A DNA stretch of 64,000 nt from Roseiarcus sp036489975 (GTDB taxonomy: Bacteria > Pseudomonadota > Alphaproteobacteria > Rhizobiales > Beijerinckiaceae). The stretch covers positions 124,001 to 188,000 of the forward strand of contig DASXES010000110.1 of the NCBI GenBank assembly GCA_036489975.1, written 5' to 3'. The position numbers and the translations under genes are program-made. The notes under the pieces are model-generated. The model did not search any database. It saw only the letters and a program-made list of their open reading frames with translations, and was not told where the DNA came from. Of the stretch, positions 53,196-61,835 are shown one piece after another. Numbering within the stretch: the stretch's first letter is position 1; the number at the start of each line of letters is the position of its first letter.

Positions 53196-53825
53196 ATGGA
53201 TGCGCATTTTGACGAAGTGATCACGACGCGCGACCGGCTGCGGGAGCTCATCGAGCCGCCGAGCCATCTCGTGCGCGACAAGGCGATTGATCACATCGAC
53301 GATATCTGCCGGCGCTTCATCGCCGCCTCTCCGTTCGTGATGATTGCGACCCGCGGCGCGGACGGGCGGCTGGATGTCTCCCCAAAAGGCGACCCAGCAG
53401 GGTTCGTGGCGGTCCTGGACGACCGCACGTTGGCCATTCCCGACCGGCTGGGCAACAACCGGCTGGACACCCTCGAGAACGTGCTGATTCATCCGGAGGT
53501 CGGGCTGATCTTTGTCATTCCCGGGCACAACGACACGCTGCGGGTCAGCGGCAAAGGACGGATCGTCCGGGACGCCGCCTTGGAGCGTCGCCTGGCCGTG
53601 AAGGGCAAAACGCCCAACCTCGTTCTCGTCGTGACGGCCGAAGAGGCCTTCATGCATTGTTCGAAGTGCATGGTCAGGTCGCGGCTTTGGCGGCAGGATG
53701 AATGGCCGGATCGCTCTTCGGTGGCGACGCTGGCCGAGGCCATGGTCGCGCACGCCGGTCTCAAGGAAACCGTCGCTGAAATGCAGACCAACATCGATGA
53801 CGACCGCGAGAATCGCCTTTACTGA
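53196..53825 (+). CDS. Pyridoxamine 5'-phosphate oxidase-like flavin protein
   Basis: A 209-residue split-barrel flavoprotein. It has SPFVMIATRGADGRLDVSPK, DRLGNNRLDTLENVLIHPEV, VGLIFVIPGHNDTLRVSGKG and the C-terminal MHCSKCMVRSRLW, typical of the MSMEG_1061-type PPOX family (about 200 residues). Substrate unknown. It follows the exporter by about 90 bases. Confidence 0.88.
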   Translation: MDAHFDEVITTRDRLRELIEPPSHLVRDKAIDHIDDICRRFIAASPFVMIATRGADGRLDVSPKGDPAGFVAVLDDRTLAIPDRLGNNRLDTLENVLIHPEVGLIFVIPGHNDTLRVSGKGRIVRDAALERRLAVKGKTPNLVLVVTAEEAFMHCSKCMVRSRLWRQDEWPDRSSVATLAEAMVAHAGLKETVAEMQTNIDDDRENRLY

Positions 53826-53888
53826 TCGCGGCGCCGCTGAGGCGCCCCACTTTACGTAGCGCGCGTTCGGCGCCAACTTCGATTCGCC

Positions 53889-54185
53889 ATGGATCTCGCC
53901 GCTTTCCGCGCCTCGCTCTCAGCCGTCGAGCCGCCACCGGCCTTGAGCCAGGCCTTGCGAGCGCTCTGGCTCGACGCCCACGGGAACTGGGACGGCGCGC
54001 ATGACGCGGCGCAGGCCGGCGAGGGCGGAGCAGGGGACTGGGTGCACGCCTATCTGCATCGCAAAGAGGGCGACGCGGGCAACGCCGCCTATTGGTACCG
54101 GCGCGCGGGAAAGCCGGTCTGCCGCGCTTCGCTCGATGAGGAATGGGCGGCGATCGCAAGCGAGCTTCTGAAGGGCGAGGGCTAG
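53889..54185 (+). CDS. Conserved small hypothetical protein
   Basis: A 98-residue protein. The core, LWLDAHGNWDGAHDAAQAGE, then WVHAYLHRKEGDAGNAAYWY and RRAGKPV, is a helical pattern I have seen in conserved hypothetical proteins of many proteobacteria; it resembles a short tetratricopeptide-like pair of helices. No signal or cysteine cluster. It starts 63 bases after the PPOX gene. Confidence 0.75.
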   Translation: MDLAAFRASLSAVEPPPALSQALRALWLDAHGNWDGAHDAAQAGEGGAGDWVHAYLHRKEGDAGNAAYWYRRAGKPVCRASLDEEWAAIASELLKGEG

Positions 54186-54218
54186 ACAAGTGAGTGCCGC
54201 CCTTGGCTCGAACCGGGT

Positions 54219-54312
54219 CGTCATTGCGAGCGAAGCGAAGCAATCCAGGGAACGTAGGGCGCTTGACGATCCCTGGATCGCCACGTCGGCCTTTGGCCTC
54301 CTCGCGATGACG
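54219..54312. repeat. Palindromic intergenic repeat (CGTCATTGCGAG type)
   Basis: Outer arms CGTCATTGCGAG (54219-54230) and CTCGCGATGACG (54301-54312) pair with one mismatch; inner arms around ATCCAGG and CCTGGAT also pair. The sequence GCGAGCGAAGCGAAGCAATC is a widespread alphaproteobacterial intergenic repeat, as I recall. It would form a long hairpin in RNA and may act as a terminator or as an mRNA stabiliser. Confidence 0.85.
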
Positions 54313-54358
54313 ATTCCACACGAATAGCCGATCCGCGGCATCAAAGGAGTTCGAGCCG

Positions 54359-54991
54359 ATGCCCGTCATCGTCGCCTTCGGCGATTCCAACACCTGGGGC
54401 TCCGATCCGGCGACGGGTGGAAGATTTCCCCGTCCGCAGCGCTGGCCGAACATCTTGCAGCGGGAGCTTGGGCCCGACTACGAGGTGATCGCGGAGGGTC
54501 TGCGCGGCCGCACCACGGTCCACGACGATCCTATCGAGCCGTACCGCTCAGGCGCGGACGCCCTGCCGCCCTGCCTCATGAGCCACGCGCCGGTGGACCT
54601 CCTCATCCTCGCGCTTGGTTGCAACGACCTGAAGAAGCGCTTTTCCGTGTCCGCCTTCGACATCGCCGAGGGCGCGGCGCGTCTCATCTTTCTTGCGCGC
54701 GCCTATGGGCAAGGCCCGGACGGGGATCCGCCCAAGATCCTGCTCGTCGCCCCGCCGCCGATCGCAAAGCTGACTGCTTATGCCGAAATGTTTGAAGGCG
54801 GAGCGGAGAAATCGCGCCTTTTGGGCGCGCGTTTCCGCGCCGTCGCGGAGCGCGAGCGCGTGGCGTTCCTCGACGGCGGGTCCGTGATCCGCTGCTCCGA
54901 CCTCGACGGCATCCACTATGAGGCGGATCAACACGAATTGCTGGGCCGCGCGGCGGCGAAGGCTGTTCGCGGCGCGCTGGCCGCCTCATAA
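54359..54991 (+). CDS. SGNH/GDSL hydrolase
   Basis: A 210-residue hydrolase. Block I is VIVAFGDSNTWGSDPATGGR with the nucleophile Ser, block II Gly in EGLRGRTTVHDDP, block III LILALGCNDLKKRF with Asn, and block V GIHYEADQH with the Asp and His. No signal peptide is visible, so it is cytoplasmic. The group includes arylesterases and acyl-CoA thioesterases. It follows the palindromic repeat. Confidence 0.9.
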   Translation: MPVIVAFGDSNTWGSDPATGGRFPRPQRWPNILQRELGPDYEVIAEGLRGRTTVHDDPIEPYRSGADALPPCLMSHAPVDLLILALGCNDLKKRFSVSAFDIAEGAARLIFLARAYGQGPDGDPPKILLVAPPPIAKLTAYAEMFEGGAEKSRLLGARFRAVAERERVAFLDGGSVIRCSDLDGIHYEADQHELLGRAAAKAVRGALAAS

Positions 54992-55033
54992 AGCAAACAG
55001 CGCCGGCGCGTCGCGATGGACGCAGGTCGCCTT

Positions 55034-56023
55034 CTAAACGTCCAAGCGCTTTATTCTAAAATAGAGGGGCCTTCTCTGCGAGCCTCGCCAAACATAAAAT
55101 ATTCCGCCAATCGGTTTCTTTTGAACTGAAATCAGTACATAAGGCGAGTCCGTTACGCCAATCCTTCCAGTCGACTCTACAGCGGTGATCTGCATAAGAT
55201 CGCCTTGAAGCTTTTTATTCAAGTCTTTACCGGCCAATCCCAAATTGTAAGGAGTCACTTTCGTTAAAGTGGACGGTTGACTTATCGCGATATGCCCAAA
55301 CGCAGTCACGCCGTCAACGACCACGTGATCGTTCAATTCCCCCGTATTTGGATCACATTCGCCAAGTAAAAGGCAACGCGGCTCGGGTGGGTTGAGGTCC
55401 TCGAATGAATTGATGTAAGTCCCTTTCCGCGCCATCAGATCTTTAATCAGGGCGCCAGTCAAACTCGCTTTGCCAGAGGCGAGCGAGCGGCTCCATTGAT
55501 CCCTTTTGCCGACGACTCGTCTTTCGAGGTAGCCTCCAACAAAGGCGTTGCAGTCTACGCCGACGTATTCCTGATTCGCGAGAATATCGAATTTCGGGGT
55601 TAAATTCAGCCGATCCCATAATTGGAGAACGAGCTGACACTCCTCGGGATAGCCTTTCCCCCAAAACGGGGCGATTAAACTATACGCAATATCTCTATAC
55701 TGAAAGGAATATGCTTGCTCCGAGAGACCATCGGGACTCATGATCTTGGCCTCGATATAAAGAGCGGTTTTGAGGGCTTCGCCAAGTCTGCCCCAGGAGC
55801 CTAGCTTTGGAGTGTCAAGTCTATACGCAGAAACGTCGAGGCTTACCCACTTTTCTTGTCCTGTCAGCAGGCTTGGTTCCTTTTTGCCTTTCTCGGGCAG
55901 CACCATCGAGAGTGGCGGCGTGACATCGACGTTGTCGTCCACGTACGAATAGCCGCCAGTGGGTTGAACAAGGGCAGGTAAATCCTGGAACTGTTTCGCA
56001 TATTCCAATGGAGTCATCGTCAT
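55034..56023 (-). CDS. Low-GC orphan protein with papain-like features
   Basis: A 329-residue protein of unknown family. The middle has EYVGVDCNAFVGGYLERRVV, with a Cys at the start of a helix as in NlpC/P60 or papain-like enzymes, and later LNDHVVVDGVTAFGHIAIS, with a His in a strand (HVVVDGV) as in papain-fold proteases. No signal peptide. The gene is much less GC-rich than its neighbours, uses many A/T-ending codons and is probably acquired. A short frame overlaps its ATG (ATGA at 56020-56023). The peptidase assignment is inference from the Cys/His pattern only. Confidence 0.65.
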   Translation of the reverse strand: MTMTPLEYAKQFQDLPALVQPTGGYSYVDDNVDVTPPLSMVLPEKGKKEPSLLTGQEKWVSLDVSAYRLDTPKLGSWGRLGEALKTALYIEAKIMSPDGLSEQAYSFQYRDIAYSLIAPFWGKGYPEECQLVLQLWDRLNLTPKFDILANQEYVGVDCNAFVGGYLERRVVGKRDQWSRSLASGKASLTGALIKDLMARKGTYINSFEDLNPPEPRCLLLGECDPNTGELNDHVVVDGVTAFGHIAISQPSTLTKVTPYNLGLAGKDLNKKLQGDLMQITAVESTGRIGVTDSPYVLISVQKKPIGGIFYVWRGSQRRPLYFRIKRLDV

Positions 56024-56115
56024 TCCTTTAATGAATAGAAGTCGTCGGTCAAATATCTGTACAGGCTAGCGTGGAGGCCAGCTTCTTGCAAGATCGACCT
56101 GTCAATATTCAAGAG
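56020..56115 (-). CDS. Possible short peptide before the papain-like gene
   Basis: A frame of about 31 codons that ends NIDRSILQEAGLHASLYRYL followed by TDDFYSLKE, with its stop overlapping the downstream ATG. It shares the AT-richer composition of that gene, and the sequence looks like a natural helical peptide. A start codon is not clear: TTG near 56115 is possible, and the frame is open further to 56256 in GC-rich sequence of shadow type. It may be the remnant of a longer upstream partner. Confidence 0.35.
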   Translation of the reverse strand, partial: LLNIDRSILQEAGLHASLYRYLTDDFYSLKE

Positions 56116-56363
56116 TGGGGCCCGGCAGCGTTTGCCTGCGGACTGAAGCGCGGGCGCGGGCTGCCGCGCGCCGGGTAGGCAAATGCTCGGTCCCGCAGCG
56201 CGCAGCGGCCAGGGGGCCGACTGGCGTGACTTGCTCGTCGGACCCGCCCGCGCCACTGCATGAAGCGCGCGAAGTCCGAAGCCAGCCCCAACGGCGATTG
56301 CGCCCCGTCGCCCGCACAGCTAAAGCCAAGCCGCATAACCTCACTCCGCGATGGACATGTCCC

Positions 56364-57173
56364 TTGAGCGTCGATGCGGACATTGACGTAGCTGCCGCGC
56401 GCGATCTTCTGCTCTCCGCCGCGCGCGAGGCCGGAGCGCTCGCGCTTGAATATTTCAGGCCGGGAGCCCGAACCTCCGCCCAGGTGGTGACGAAGGCCGG
56501 GGGCTCGCCGGTGACGGACGCCGATCTCGCCGCCGATTCGCTGCTCAAGCGCCGCTTGCGAGAGGCGCTGCCTCAAGCCGGCTGGCTGTCGGAAGAGACC
56601 GTCGACGATTTCGAGCGCCTCGCGCGCCGCAGCGTCATCATCGTCGACCCGATCGACGGCACGCGCGCGTTTGTGACCGGCGACCCGCGCTGGGCGGTCT
56701 CGGCGGCGCTCATCGTCGACGGGCGTCCGATCGCCGGTGTCGTTCACGCGCCTGCGCTGAATGAAACCTATGCGGCCGCGCGCGGCTCAGGCGCCACGTG
56801 CAACGGCGTGGCGCTTGGCGCCAGCGACGCCTGGCCGCCCGGCCTCGGCGCTGGCCCCAAGCCTGTCATCGAGGCGATGGCGGCGACGCTTGGGATTTCC
56901 ATTGAGATCACGCCCCGCGTTCCCGCGCTCGCCTACCGTCTGGCCCTCGCGGCGCGCGGCGCGGTCGATTTCGCCGTCGCGGCCGAGAATTCGCATGATT
57001 GGGACATCGCCGCGGCCGATATTGTGCTCCAGGAAGCGGGCGCGCGCCTGATCGACGCCTCCGGCGAGCGGCTGCGCTATAATTCCCGCCAGGTCCGTCG
57101 TGGCGCCCTCCTTGCCGCGCCGGACGTAGCCGCGCCCCGGCTGATCGAGGCCTTTCGCCGCGCGACCGGCTGA
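56364..57173 (+). CDS. Inositol monophosphatase family protein (CysQ-like)
   Basis: About 269 residues from TTG 56364. The Li-sensitive phosphatase motifs are clear: GGSPVTDADLAADSLLKRRL (first Asp), WLSEETVDD (Glu), IIVDPIDGTRAFVTGDPRW (the DPIDGT metal site) and SHDWDIAAADIVLQEAGARL (WDxAA site). Close relatives are 3'(2'),5'-bisphosphate nucleotidases that recycle PAP. In Rhizobiales it heads this lipid A operon. The frame is open upstream to 56115, but only shadow-like sequence is found there. Confidence 0.9.
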   Translation: MSVDADIDVAAARDLLLSAAREAGALALEYFRPGARTSAQVVTKAGGSPVTDADLAADSLLKRRLREALPQAGWLSEETVDDFERLARRSVIIVDPIDGTRAFVTGDPRWAVSAALIVDGRPIAGVVHAPALNETYAAARGSGATCNGVALGASDAWPPGLGAGPKPVIEAMAATLGISIEITPRVPALAYRLALAARGAVDFAVAAENSHDWDIAAADIVLQEAGARLIDASGERLRYNSRQVRRGALLAAPDVAAPRLIEAFRRATG

Positions 57174-57282
57174 CGGCCCGTCTGGCTGACAACGGCTGTC
57201 TCCGGACCGCTTGCGTTTTCGCCGCCGGGAGGGCAAAGCCCAGCCCGCCGGCCGGCGCTTCCAGCCTCAAGGAAACGTGATC

Positions 57283-57555
57283 ATGACCTCCACCGATGCG
57301 AAGGCTCAAGACGATGCAAAGCCGCAGCGCCTGCACCTCGTGTTCGGGGGCGAGCTGAAATCGCTCGACAGCCATGAGTTCCGCGATGTCGACAAGCTCG
57401 ACATTGTCGGGCTCTTTCCGGACTACGCCAGCGCCGAGCGGGTTTGGCGCGCGAAGGCCCAGTCCACCGTCGACAGCGCGCAGACGCGCTACTACATCGT
57501 CCATCTGCATCGGCTGATCGAGCCGGACCTCGCTCCTCCGACCCGGACCGCCTGA
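57283..57555 (+). CDS. DUF4170 family protein
   Basis: A 90-residue protein, MTSTDAKAQDDAKPQRLHLV.... The stretch LHLVFGGELKSLDSHEFRDV and FPDYASAERVWRAKAQSTVD followed by AQTRYYIVHLHRL is the DUF4170 signature. It is specific to alphaproteobacteria and normally found in this place between cysQ-like and waaA genes. Function unknown. Confidence 0.9.
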   Translation: MTSTDAKAQDDAKPQRLHLVFGGELKSLDSHEFRDVDKLDIVGLFPDYASAERVWRAKAQSTVDSAQTRYYIVHLHRLIEPDLAPPTRTA

Positions 57556-57562
57556 CCGCCGC

Positions 57563-58279
57563 ATGGCGAGGCGTCTTGGCAGGTCGCGATGGGCGCAGGA
57601 AGCGCTCGGCTTCGGGCTCGCGACCTACTTGGGGTTCGTGCGTCAGACAAGCCGGTTCACGACCGCGCCCGAGGACATCGACGCCTATATCAAGGACGAT
57701 CTGCCGTTGATCGCCGCGATGTGGCATGGACAGCATCTGATGATGCCGTTCGCCCGTCCCGTTACGATGGACCGGCTCGCCGTGCTCATTTCCCGCCACG
57801 AAGACGCCGGCGCACAGGCATTGGCCGCCGAGCGGCTCGGCATCACCGCGGTGCGCGGCTCGGGCGGCCCCGCCGATCGTAACTATTACAAGGGCGGGGC
57901 GCCGGCGATGCGCGAACTTTTGCGCCAGCTCGAGTCGGGCTCGTCTGTCGCGATGACCGCCGATGTGCCCAAACGCGCGCGAGTGGCGGGGCGGGGAATC
58001 GTGACGCTCGCCAAGCTCTCCGGCCGCCCGATTGTTCCGACGGCGGCCGTCATGAGCCGGCGCATGCAGTTCAACACCTGGGATCGCGCCTCGCTCGGGC
58101 TGCCGTTCGGGCGCGCGGTCGTGGTCGTTGGCGAGTTCATCCGCGTTTCGCCGAACGCCGATGAAGAAGAAATGGAGGCGGCGCGGCTCGCAGTCGAGCG
58201 CGGGCTCGACGATGTGCACCGGAAGGCCTACGCCATGGTCGGCGCACTCGATCCGGGCGCCGATCTGAGACGCGCATGA
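57563..58279 (+). CDS. DUF374 lysophospholipid acyltransferase-like protein
   Basis: A 238-residue protein. LPLIAAMWHGQHLMMPFARP contains the acyltransferase-type H-x4-like His region, with AVLISRHEDAGAQALAAERL, ITAVRGSGGPADRNYYKGGA, and VAMTADVPKRARVAGRGIVT as DUF374 blocks. It probably transfers an acyl chain to lipid A or to its precursor. Its stop overlaps the waaA start (ATGA at 58276-58279). Confidence 0.88.
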   Translation: MARRLGRSRWAQEALGFGLATYLGFVRQTSRFTTAPEDIDAYIKDDLPLIAAMWHGQHLMMPFARPVTMDRLAVLISRHEDAGAQALAAERLGITAVRGSGGPADRNYYKGGAPAMRELLRQLESGSSVAMTADVPKRARVAGRGIVTLAKLSGRPIVPTAAVMSRRMQFNTWDRASLGLPFGRAVVVVGEFIRVSPNADEEEMEAARLAVERGLDDVHRKAYAMVGALDPGADLRRA

Positions 58280-59562
58280 CGGCGCCGCTGTCGCTCACCG
58301 GCTATCGGCTCGCCTCGTTCCTGGCGACGCCGTTGGCCGGCCCGATCCTGGCGATGCGCCTTAAGCGCGGCAAGGAGGACCCACGGCGGGTGGGCGAACG
58401 GCGGGGTCTCACCAACCTTTCCCGCCCGCCCGGACCGCTCGTCTGGCTGCATGGCGCGAGCGTCGGCGAAGCCACCGTGCTCATGCCCTTCGTCGAGCGC
58501 ATCACGCGCATGGGTGCAACCGCGCTCGTGACCACGACCACGGTGACCTCGGCCGCAATGCTCGCGAAACGGCTGCCGCCGGGCGCGCTGCATCAATATG
58601 CGCCCCTCGACAGTCCATTGTTCGTGCGCCGGTTCATCAGACGTTGGCGCCCCGACGCCGCGCTGGTGGCGGAAAGCGAGCTCTGGCCCAATATGATCGT
58701 CGAACTCAAGCGTTCGAGATCAAGGCTCGCGATGGTCAATGGACGGATTAGCGAGCGGTCGTTTCGGCGCTGGGGGAGGGCGCCGCGATTCATCGCCTCG
58801 CTCTTGACGGAGTTCGACGTTTGCCTTGCGCGGAGCGAGGCCGACGGCGAGCGCCTCACCACGCTCGGCGCCCCGAACGTGCTCGTCGCCGGCGACATCA
58901 AGTTCGACGCGCCGACGCTGCCGGCCGACCGGCGCGAGCTCGCCGAGCTCGCAGGCGCAACGTCAGGGCGCCAGATGTGGATCGCCGCCTCGACGCACGA
59001 GGGCGAAGAGGCGATCGCCGCCGCCGCGCACAGGCGCCTCGTCCAGGTGTTTCCCGACGCGCTGACCCTGATCGCGCCGCGCCATCCCGAGCGGGGTGAG
59101 GCGATCCGGAGTCTGTTGGAAGGGCAGGGCCTGATCTGCGCCTTGCGCTCGCGGGGCGATCCGATCCGCCCTGAGACCGCGGTCTATGTCTGCGACACGA
59201 TCGGCGAACTGGGGCTCTTCTATCGTCTTGCCGGCGTCGTGTTCGTCGGCAAGTCTTTCGTCGCCGGCGGGGGACAGAATCCGATCGAGCCCGCCCGCCT
59301 CGCGTCCGCCATCCTGCACGGGCCGATGGTCGACAATTTCGCCGACGCTTATGCGGCGCTCGACGAGGCGGGCGGGGCGCTTACCGTGGCGCACCCCGAG
59401 GACCTCGGCGAGACGCTGATCGCGCTCTTCGCCAACGCCGCGCGGCTGCGCGCGATGGCCCGCGCCGCGGGCGACACCGTGGAGCGCCGCGCCGGGGCGG
59501 TCGACCGCTCGATGGGCGCGCTGAGGGGGCTCCTGCCCTCCGCCGGGGCGATGGGGCGGTGA
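58276..59562 (+). CDS. waaA: 3-deoxy-D-manno-octulosonic acid (Kdo) transferase
   Basis: A 428-residue membrane-bound GT30 enzyme that adds Kdo to lipid IVA. Motifs: LVWLHGASVGEATVLMPFVE (catalytic Glu), the WRPDAALVAESELWPNMI block, NGRISERSFRRWGR, WIAASTHEGEEAIAAAAHRR and GKSFVAGGGQNPIEPARLAS. The first 25 residues carry the anchoring hydrophobic segment. It overlaps both neighbours by four bases. Confidence 0.96.
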   Translation: MTAPLSLTGYRLASFLATPLAGPILAMRLKRGKEDPRRVGERRGLTNLSRPPGPLVWLHGASVGEATVLMPFVERITRMGATALVTTTTVTSAAMLAKRLPPGALHQYAPLDSPLFVRRFIRRWRPDAALVAESELWPNMIVELKRSRSRLAMVNGRISERSFRRWGRAPRFIASLLTEFDVCLARSEADGERLTTLGAPNVLVAGDIKFDAPTLPADRRELAELAGATSGRQMWIAASTHEGEEAIAAAAHRRLVQVFPDALTLIAPRHPERGEAIRSLLEGQGLICALRSRGDPIRPETAVYVCDTIGELGLFYRLAGVVFVGKSFVAGGGQNPIEPARLASAILHGPMVDNFADAYAALDEAGGALTVAHPEDLGETLIALFANAARLRAMARAAGDTVERRAGAVDRSMGALRGLLPSAGAMGR

Positions 59563-60545
59563 AGGCGCCCCGCTTCTGGCTGAAACCGAGACCGACCCTG
59601 ACCGCGCGCCTGCTTCAGCCGGCCGGCTGGGCCTACGGGCAGGCGACCGCGCGGCGCATGCGAGGGCCAGGCGAGCGCGCCGGCGCGCCCACGATCTGCG
59701 TCGGCAATTTCGTCGCCGGCGGCGCTGGCAAGACGCCGGCGGCCCTGGCGCTGGCGCGGATGCTGATCACCGCCGGGCGGCGCGTCGCCTTCCTGTCGCG
59801 CGGCTATGGCGGCGCCGAGCGAGTCGAGCCGCTGCTCGTCGACCCAAGCGCCCATACCGCCGCGCTTGTGGGCGATGAGCCGCTCCTTCTCGCCAAGATC
59901 GCGTCCTGCTGGGTCGGGGCCGATCGGGTCAGCAGCGCCAGAAGCGCGATAGAAGCTGGCGCGAACGCGCTCATTCTTGACGACGGCCTGCAGAATCCCG
60001 CCCTCGTCAAGGACCTCGCCTTCGCTGTCGTGGACGGCGAGACCGGCTTCGGCAACGGACTCTGCGTTCCGGCGGGTCCCTTGCGCGCGCCCGTTTCGGC
60101 TCAGGCGCCGCTCGTGCGGGCGCTGATCGTGCTCGGCGGCGACGATGCGGCGGCGGGGCGAATTTCCGCCATGGCGCCTGGCAAGCCGATCATCCGCGCG
60201 ACCCTCGAGCCCGACGCGCTCGCCGCTGCGCCCCTGATCGGCCGCGAGGTGGTCGCCTTCGCCGGCATTGCGCGACCGGAGAAATTCTACGCGACGCTCC
60301 GCCGGGTCGGGGCGCAGATCGTCGCCACGCGCGATTTCGCCGACCATCATCCTTACACGCAGCGCGAGATCGAGGCGCTGATCGAGGAGGCGGGACGGCG
60401 CGGCGCGCTTCTGGCGACGACCGAGAAGGACCTGATGCGCCTCAGCGCCCGTCAGGCCCGCGCCGTCGTGACCCTGCCGGTCACCTTGCGCTTCGAGGAG
60501 CCGAAGATCGTGCAGCGTGCGCTGCGCCAGGCGCTGGGGGGATAG
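59559..60545 (+). CDS. lpxK: Tetraacyldisaccharide 4'-kinase
   Basis: A 328-residue P-loop kinase that phosphorylates the 4' position of lipid A disaccharide. The start is GTG 59559 (GTGA overlap with waaA). Motifs: PTICVGNFVAGGAGKTPAAL (Walker A: GNFVAGGAGKT), RVAFLSRGYGGAERVEPLLV, VGDEPLLLAKIA and LILDDGLQNPALVKDLAFAV (DDGxQ). FAGIARPEKFYATL and the late DHHPYT complete the family pattern. It is the last gene of the operon. Confidence 0.95.
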   Translation: MKAPRFWLKPRPTLTARLLQPAGWAYGQATARRMRGPGERAGAPTICVGNFVAGGAGKTPAALALARMLITAGRRVAFLSRGYGGAERVEPLLVDPSAHTAALVGDEPLLLAKIASCWVGADRVSSARSAIEAGANALILDDGLQNPALVKDLAFAVVDGETGFGNGLCVPAGPLRAPVSAQAPLVRALIVLGGDDAAAGRISAMAPGKPIIRATLEPDALAAAPLIGREVVAFAGIARPEKFYATLRRVGAQIVATRDFADHHPYTQREIEALIEEAGRRGALLATTEKDLMRLSARQARAVVTLPVTLRFEEPKIVQRALRQALGG

Positions 60546-60672
60546 GCAGGTTCCGACCCTTTGCGGTCAGTTAGAGCCCCGGTCACCATTCCAGAAGCGG
60601 AAGGCGGCTCCGCGCCCATCCGAGATGCTCAGGTCGGATCCCTTTGCAGCAGATCCAATTTGCGATGCAGAT

Positions 60673-61812
60673 TCATAGCGTTTCTACCAGCAGGCCCGTG
60701 GCGTGCTTCTGCGGCGGGCGCGGTGCACTTGCCGACAATTGCTCCAGCGTAGCTATCAACGGATTTCCGATTGTGCGCCGCAATCGAGTTGGCCCGCTGA
60801 GTTTGCCCTGGCATTTCGAGCAGATGCGACCGACGATCGGAGTAAAGCCTTGCTCGCCACAGCTGAATTCCATTTCGTCACAACGGCTGCATTTTAGGGG
60901 AACGACACGCGCTTCTAGGTGCGGCAAAGAGTTTTGCGCCATCAGCATCCGGACCATGGCTGGGTCCAATCTCACGCCGTCTATTTCCACTGCCGAGAAG
61001 GTGTCGTCAGGGTCGGGTATTTCGCGGTCTGCCTTGTATGCATGGACATGAATACCTTCCTCTTCCGCCTTCTCGGAGGACCAAATGATCGCGGCGTTGG
61101 AACCCCAGACTTGTATGCCACCGGGATAATCGCTCTGCCAGAGCGAGAGGATCTTTGCAGCTTGAACAGGCTTTCGTGGGAGCAGCTTTAGGATTTCTTG
61201 TGTTGCACGAATAGGATTTCCGATCCCAACAACAGAATCACGAAAATTCTTGCCGCAACCTGCGCAAAGATGACGGCGGTGCGGGTGGATGCTGAACCAG
61301 TCTTTATCGAGATGCGGATATCCACAATAGGTGCATCGGACATCGCGCATACCGTATTCGAATACGCTGCTGACCATGTAATACACCGCATCGATTTCAG
61401 AAATCAGCAAGCCTTCCGTGGGAAGCTGCTTGCCAATCAGCCTGACTGCCCGATAGGTTCCGTCTATTTCTTTGTCCCCCTCGGAATCCCTCCGCGCGTG
61501 AACATGGATTCCAAAATCCACGGGAAGGCAGGTCGTATCATAGATGGGGGGAACAGCACCCCAGAGGCCCACCCCGCCGGGGTATTGGTCGAGATCAAGA
61601 TCGAGAATTTCGTGAGGTAAAATCGGCGGAAGATGCGCCGCGCGGCATTCCGTCGCGCGCCGACCATACCTGGCGGTGGCATCGGCCTTGTGTGTAACGC
61701 ACCAGTATCGCGTGCCACCATCGCGTCGCTTTCCGACGGGCGTAATATCGCAACCGGTCACCTGTTTTAACGCCGGCTTCTTTGGTGGGCTGAACATATC
61801 AAGCTGGCTCAT
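60673..61812 (-). CDS. Zinc-ribbon protein with an internal duplication
   Basis: A 379-residue protein I do not recognise. Two similar halves are visible. Each has a YPGG...WG segment (DLDQYPGGVGLWGAVPPIYD; WQSDYPGGIQVWGSNAAIIW), then GIHVHA, then a zinc ribbon (CTYC...CAGC; CSRC...CSKC), then IGNP..AT (IGNPIRATQEILKLLPRKP; IGNPLIATLEQL). The N-terminal 60 residues hold another Cys/His set (WCVTHKADATARYGRRATEC). It is the last gene of a four-gene minus-strand operon, 23 bases after the gene at 61836. Zinc binding is inferred; nucleic acid binding is a possibility, not shown. Confidence 0.75.
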   Translation of the reverse strand: MSQLDMFSPPKKPALKQVTGCDITPVGKRRDGGTRYWCVTHKADATARYGRRATECRAAHLPPILPHEILDLDLDQYPGGVGLWGAVPPIYDTTCLPVDFGIHVHARRDSEGDKEIDGTYRAVRLIGKQLPTEGLLISEIDAVYYMVSSVFEYGMRDVRCTYCGYPHLDKDWFSIHPHRRHLCAGCGKNFRDSVVGIGNPIRATQEILKLLPRKPVQAAKILSLWQSDYPGGIQVWGSNAAIIWSSEKAEEEGIHVHAYKADREIPDPDDTFSAVEIDGVRLDPAMVRMLMAQNSLPHLEARVVPLKCSRCDEMEFSCGEQGFTPIVGRICSKCQGKLSGPTRLRRTIGNPLIATLEQLSASAPRPPQKHATGLLVETL

Positions 61813-61835
61813 GGTCGCACCTTCGTTAGAAAATC

